Position numbers and translations under genes: made by a program | Part shown: piece by piece, positions 59,276 to 64,000 of the stretch | Position numbering within the stretch: position 1 is the stretch's first letter | Layout of the letters: each line of letters starts with the position of its first letter | The notes under the pieces: generated by a model | The model's input: the letters and a program-made list of their open reading frames with translations, nothing else | What the model was told of the DNA's origin: nothing | Databases searched by the model: none | NCBI RefSeq assembly: GCF_937616625.2 | Contig: NC_065570.1 | Span: 754,001-818,000, forward strand | Source of the DNA: Mercurialis annua | Taxonomy: Eukaryota; Streptophyta; Magnoliopsida; Malpighiales; Euphorbiaceae | Direction of reading: 5' to 3' | DNA length: 64,000 nt

Positions 59276-60478
59276 GTATATGTTTTTGATTTCCATGCAA
59301 AGTTGACGTACCAATAACTCAAGGTAACTAAACTTCTGCTACTTTTGATATGAATTTCTTGCATACTTTTTTTGTTAAGAAGATTCTTCATCTTCAAATA
59401 TTATATTGGTGAATTTTTTTTGTAGTAAGGGATATAAGCAAAAAAAAAAAAAAACATGAATAAAGTTCATCAGTTTGATCTCTTTAAGATAAATATCAAA
59501 ATCTTTATTGATAGTTTCAAATTCTTAGGGACATTGAATTTCTTATGCAAGTTCTTACCAATGAATGCACAGATATGTTTAATAACCATTTGTTTTCTAA
59601 ATTAATGTGAAAAACAAAACAAAGGGATTGGTCTAGAGAGGGTTAGCATTTAGTGTGGCATGCTTGGTAGCACAAACACAGGAATCGAGACACTAGCACA
59701 GAGACACTTCGAAACGGTGTTATTTTAAGGTTTTGTATATTAAAAATGAAGTTTCGTTTCCAAAACCAAAAACGTTGATCGAATGAAGCGTCCTTGCTAA
59801 TGATAGGTGTGGAGACATTTAATTTTCTGTAGAATTGAATGTTCCTTCAGCATAAAGGTAATACTACTATGCTGACAAAGTGATATTATGAGTAGGTTTC
59901 AAGATTCCATCTTCTTCTTTCTTCTCATTATGAGAGCTCCTTTTTCATGAATATTAGTATTAAAGTTTCAAACCAAACCCTTACTGTCTGTCTGTCTGTC
60001 AACCTCATCTTTTAATGTCAACCTGAACCTATCATATTCTTCTTGTAGTATTAATCTCAATCTCAAGTAGAAACTGTTGCAATAGTGGCCTATGTATGAC
60101 TTAACCATTAACCATTAGATGCTTTACATGTTCAAGTTTATGACAGTTTTATTTGCAGTTTTAGTAGTATTTGACATTGTCTGATAAGAAACTGAAGCAA
60201 GCTTAGCGATGATAAAAAGAACAAAAAGAAAAAGTAAATGAAAGGTTAATATAATTTGTATTATATTTTATTTATGAACAAAAAGGCGGAAAGTTGCTGC
60301 CTGAAAAAATTTACAAACTTTTTTATTGATGCTATCTGGGGTTGCTCTCCTTAGCTCAAAATGGAGGCTTTAATTCAATTTTTTTACTTATAAAATTTGG
60401 TAATACATACAATTTCTCAGCCATGTAGGCATTTGTCGATATAAATGTTATCTGCCACTTTCGTCAAGAGATCCTTCC
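59276..60478. other. MIR171 downstream sequence, one MITE, GT31 3' flank
   Basis: 59276-59640 is probably the rest of the MIR171 primary transcript or spacer. The GGTAGCAC-type MITE is at 59666-59800. 60290-60478 is probably the GT31 3' untranslated region on the minus strand. Confidence 0.4.
59666..59800. mobile_element. GGTAGCAC-ended MITE, 135 bp
   Basis: Starts GGTAGCACAAACACAGG and ends GAAGCGTCCTTGCTA, imperfect inverted ends of the family whose perfect ends are seen at 26027-26082. The inside, AAACGGTGTTATTTTAA ... TTAAAAATGAAGTTTCG, recurs at 63580-63622 and 51178-51255. Confidence 0.65.
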
Positions 60479-63439
60479 TTAAGTTTGGAAGAATTTGTCA
60501 GTCAGCGTCTCTGATCGGAAGCTTGCATTCCATAAAGCATTCTCATCTTCGCCACAGCGCTTGTGAACTTCCATCATCCTCTCAACAGACTTGCAGATTC
60601 CGCTACATTTCCAATCAAATGAAGCAGCACAAATGTTGCCTAGCTGAGCCTTCCATTCACAATCTGCAGGTACATGTCACAGCAAGATTTTATAAAGAGG
60701 TATAGCACCGCATTTCTGGCGCACAACACTCCTCGAACAATGTTGTATTGTTGAGTAAATTCTCATTTTTTCGTTAGAAATTGGAATCTTATTATGACAT
60801 GATTTCACTGAACTTATAGTTGTGGTTGCATATGTATCTTTTTTGTGCTGAAGGTTCAGATGGCCTAATCAATTATTATGTTTGGCTAACAAGCCACAGT
60901 CAATTAAAATGTACTTAAATCAATCCTACTCTAATGAGTTTCTGGTTTTCTCCAAATGCAGACAGCATTTATTTCAATTATTTGTATACATAGAGATAAA
61001 TGTTTTACAGATGAGAAAAACATAAAATTTACCTGGTGGGGTACCACAACAGAGTCTCCTATCATCCACGTGCTCCACGTCTAAACCAATAAACCAAGAT
61101 CCCATCGAAACATCTTCATTTGCGTATTTGTGCAGCACATGCCTGAGATGAGAAAAAAAGTATCATCACAGAACCAAATGACCATCAAAGTTTTTGCAAT
61201 TTTATACACTCGGTCAATTAATCATAAGAGACTAGAAATTGGTTGGTGCTGAAACTTACTGGTTTACTGAGATGTAGGTTGCCAAATCTTTTGAAATGGC
61301 ATAAAGTTGTCCTGTCGCATGACGAAAATACTTGTTTCCCACCTCTCCAAATTTCCAATACTCCGGTTCATGATATTTTACTCCCCTATATCATGGAAAA
61401 GTAAGAAAATGTATCCCAATGATGGATACAACTGAATGAGATATAGCTACTAGCTTACTTTCTAGCAAGAACAGGACCCGACTTCATGCAGCCGATGTAA
61501 ACCCGTGATTTCATACGATGTCCTGCCAGAGCCATTCCGAGTGTTGCTGTAGATAAATTCCAATAGATACTCAGTCAAGATGTTAATATTACCTATACGA
61601 CAGTAAAATTTGATTCTTGCTGGTTAATCTGCTCACTCTCTCTGTAATTGCATTATATAGTCAGCTATCCTTATTCTTGTCTTTAGCCCAAAAACTACCC
61701 ATCTGACTCAGCCCTGAGTTTCATGTCAGTAAAATTTTCAATGTCCAATGCCAAATTTGAAAAAAATAAAATTGTTCTGATACTTTAACATGGAGGTAGT
61801 CAGAGTTAGAAATATTTGTTCATATATAGCAATAATAATATATCAACTTCAGCATAGTTATACATTCCATTTTCTTTACCCATATTCAGGTTGACATCAT
61901 CATCACATTATTTTACCTAAATTCACATGGACATCATCATCGACTTTGATATAAAACTCCGCATCCCATAGAGCTACAGCAGCAGTAAAATAAGTCTTCG
62001 TCTTGGCTGACAATTCCATGTAACCCTCAACATGTTCCTGCTTACACCAAATGATAAAAAAAAGTGCAGTAATTATTTAAAACATCTTTCAACATATTTT
62101 CACGCCCTTAGAATGCAAGGATCAATCATAAAACTATATAATATGTAACAGTATTAAAAGGACAAGACAAGAACACAACCACTCACCAGCCTCAATAAAT
62201 CTCCATTTGCAGATTCCTCTGCTTCGATGGCTTTGTCAAGTATGCCGCCAGCGGTTGAACTAAAGATAGAGTACTGAATTATTAACAAGCATTAACCATT
62301 CAAACGACACTCCTACAACCACTTATCTACACTTCAAGAACCTAGTATGAGTAGCAGCAACTTTTTGAATCAAAGAGATAATAAAGTCCATGCGAATCAT
62401 TTAAATGTTCCAAACTACATTGACAAGAGAGGAATGCAAGTAGAAAGGTGATTCTTATTAAAAAAACAGATAAGCATGCACCCATAATAAGTACTACACC
62501 AGAGATTGAAAGATAGACAAAATCTTACCTGTGACCTATAACAAAGCGAATAATTATGCCCTTCTCCTTCTCCAGCTTCTTTCTTTTCTCACCTTGTGGC
62601 ATCCAAGTTGTACGAACCGAATCTCTACGCTTCCGACTGCTAAAAGCTGTGTTGATTCCTATGACCATAAAGTATTTCCTTTTTTCTTTTCCTGCTGGAG
62701 GAGAGTCCTTTGATAAAGAATGATGCTCAGCTTTAGCAGCTGCTAGTTTCATCTCCAAAGATGAAATCTTATTATCTAGTTCTCTGCATTGCATATACAA
62801 CAATATGGTTCCTCTTTAATCAGCAGAATCTCAAGCATGTGACATGTACTGGGACAAATTTCAGCAAATCTTACTGGACGGCATATTGTGCCTTTGAAAC
62901 TTGCTTTAGACTGTTGTTGTATTGATAATTTACACCCTTCTAATAAAGGCAAAGAATGAACCAATAAGTTGTAATTATTACTTCAAAAGTAATGAATTAA
63001 ATTTAAGAAGCAAAGTTAAATCTTATGATAAGCTATTTATGGCAAACTTAATAAGCAAAAATACAGCTTTACGAAGTCTATAGATTGAATTTACAACTTT
63101 CTCAAGAAAAAAATGAGTACAGCAGACAAAAAGAAGATGAACGGAATGTGAAATCAGAAGAGCGATTGATAATTTTGCAACAATAACTATAATTTCAATC
63201 ATAAAACATAAATGTATGCATAATTATCAGTGAATCAAAAACTTATTGATTCTCTGTTAAACAATCACAGTTGAGTTCCTAAATTAAGTTCAGACCAAAA
63301 GTCAGAACAGGCAAAGCACAATGACAAACCCATTCATACATTTTCTAGTGATACTTAGAGACCGGGTCGATATACACTTACAAGCTTTAAATTACAATCC
63401 ATAGCCTCCAAATTTAACCGCTCTGGTAGTGTCCACATC
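60479..63439 (-). CDS. Beta-1,3-galactosyltransferase, GT31 with DUF4094 (5' exon outside the window)
   Basis: Golgi type II enzyme of the beta-1,3-galactosyltransferase family, acting in arabinogalactan or N-glycan galactosylation (family knowledge; acceptor not predictable). Visible exons on the minus strand: 63439-63382, 62939-62875, 62783-62529, 62259-62187, 62037-61917, 61546-61459, 61385-61260, 61142-61033, 60663-60479; 359 codons plus stop. It opens mid-protein at [11 protein letters not shown]; the start codon and membrane anchor must lie beyond 64000. Domain marks: [21 protein letters not shown] (DUF4094 coiled stem), [42 protein letters not shown], the DDD metal motif in [75 protein letters not shown]. 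Arabidopsis counterpart by neighbourhood, from memory: At1g11730. Confidence 0.92.
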
Positions 63440-64000
63440 CTGATACAATACAAATCAATTAACTTGACAAGTAAAATGGAAAAACATGCATACAAATATC
63501 CGAACTCTCAAGAGTGGAGTAGTATAGAAGGACACTATGTGGCACAAACACGGATACAGGAAACGGAAAAACGACGAAATAGTGTTATCTTAAAGTTTCC
63601 TATGTTAAAAATGAAATTTCGTGATCGAAACCAAGTTTTTGATTGAATGAAGTGTTTGTACTATAGAATAGGAACTGCAGTTGCCTGGATGAAAGTACTT
63701 AATTTTTAGTAATCAAAGAAATAGAAAAACTTAACTTTTTTCCACATCATGATTTACTTGCAATCAAAAGCTAAAGAAATGAAGAAAACCAATTGAGTAA
63801 AATACACTTCTGACAGTTTGTTTTAAGCAAGGAAAACAGTTTGTACAGTGTCGGTGGAGACACAAAAAGGACTAAAGTTGCAACATTTCATTACAAAATG
63901 TCCAGATTCAACAACATAAGAAGAAAACATACAATTATCCTGACCGAGATTGTAATTTGTATTAACATTAAAAATCAAACAAATTCATGAATTCAATTCA
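63440..64000 (-). other. First visible intron of the GT31 gene, with a MITE relic
   Basis: No coding exon for the N terminus was found here, so the window ends within an intron. About 63539-63665 (GGCACAAACACGG ... GTGTTATCTTAAAGTTTC ... GAATGAAGTGTTTGTAC) is a diverged copy of the GGTAGCAC-ended MITE. Confidence 0.6.

Noticed and set aside
63464..63646. 60-aa frame near the right edge
   Set aside because: Lies in a GT31 intron over a relic MITE.

Overview
This is plant nuclear DNA, almost certainly from a eudicot. The genes are split by AT-rich GT-AG introns, the proteins are plant-specific (plastid APS reductase, arogenate dehydratase, GH17 glucanase with an X8 domain), there is a miR171 precursor, and the spaces between genes are filled with plant-type LTR retrotransposons, MITEs, a Helitron, LINE and SINE pieces. 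I could not name the species. No bacterial or organellar genes were seen.

Layout from left to right: (1) 1-6600 is gene-poor: an AT-rich tandem repeat of roughly 209-225 bp units, split by a young 3.46-kb non-autonomous Copia element. (2) 6873-18191 holds three minus-strand genes: a TDP2-like DNA repair phosphodiesterase with two N-terminal zinc fingers, a GPI-type beta-1,3-glucanase, and plastid APS reductase. (3) 18200-25660 is an intergenic TE field (hAT, SINEs, foldback, CACTA MITE, Helitron). (4) 25668-27906 is a plus-strand two-domain glyoxalase I. (5) 28553-38350 is an old LINE fragment split by a very young 9.34-kb LTR element without coding capacity; its LTRs carry a hairpin tandem array with six units in one LTR and four in the other. 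(6) 39017-42144 is an 11-exon arogenate/prephenate dehydratase on the minus strand, including one GC-AG intron. (7) 42700-48300 is intergenic with a small LINE, a SINE, an AT microsatellite and a MITE. (8) 48307-54030 holds an ankyrin/GPCR-chaperone-like gene with a repeat-bearing intron, a small conserved gene and ATG8. (9) 54100-59100 is intergenic with a tiny hAT MITE and a PIF-type MITE nested in a CACTA MITE. (10) 59186-59275 is a MIR171 hairpin. (11) 60479-64000 is a GT31 galactosyltransferase whose 5' exon lies outside the window.

The gene set matches, from memory, the Arabidopsis chromosome 1 segment At1g11730 to At1g11840 and its duplicate near At1g62040-At1g62180: galactosyltransferase, MIR171, ATG8, ankyrin gene, ADT1, TDP2, GH17, GLX1, APR2. 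The genes do not form one pathway. They are an ancestrally linked block covering sulfur assimilation (APR), methylglyoxal detoxification (GLX1), Phe synthesis (ADT), wall callose turnover (GH17), topoisomerase 2 adduct repair (TDP2), autophagy (ATG8), cell-wall glycosylation (GT31) and GRAS factor control (miR171). The TDP2-GH17-APR-GLX1 part appears reversed relative to my recollection of the Arabidopsis order. All gene models were spliced by eye from conserved protein sequence, splice sites and reading-frame phase; every junction listed keeps the frame.
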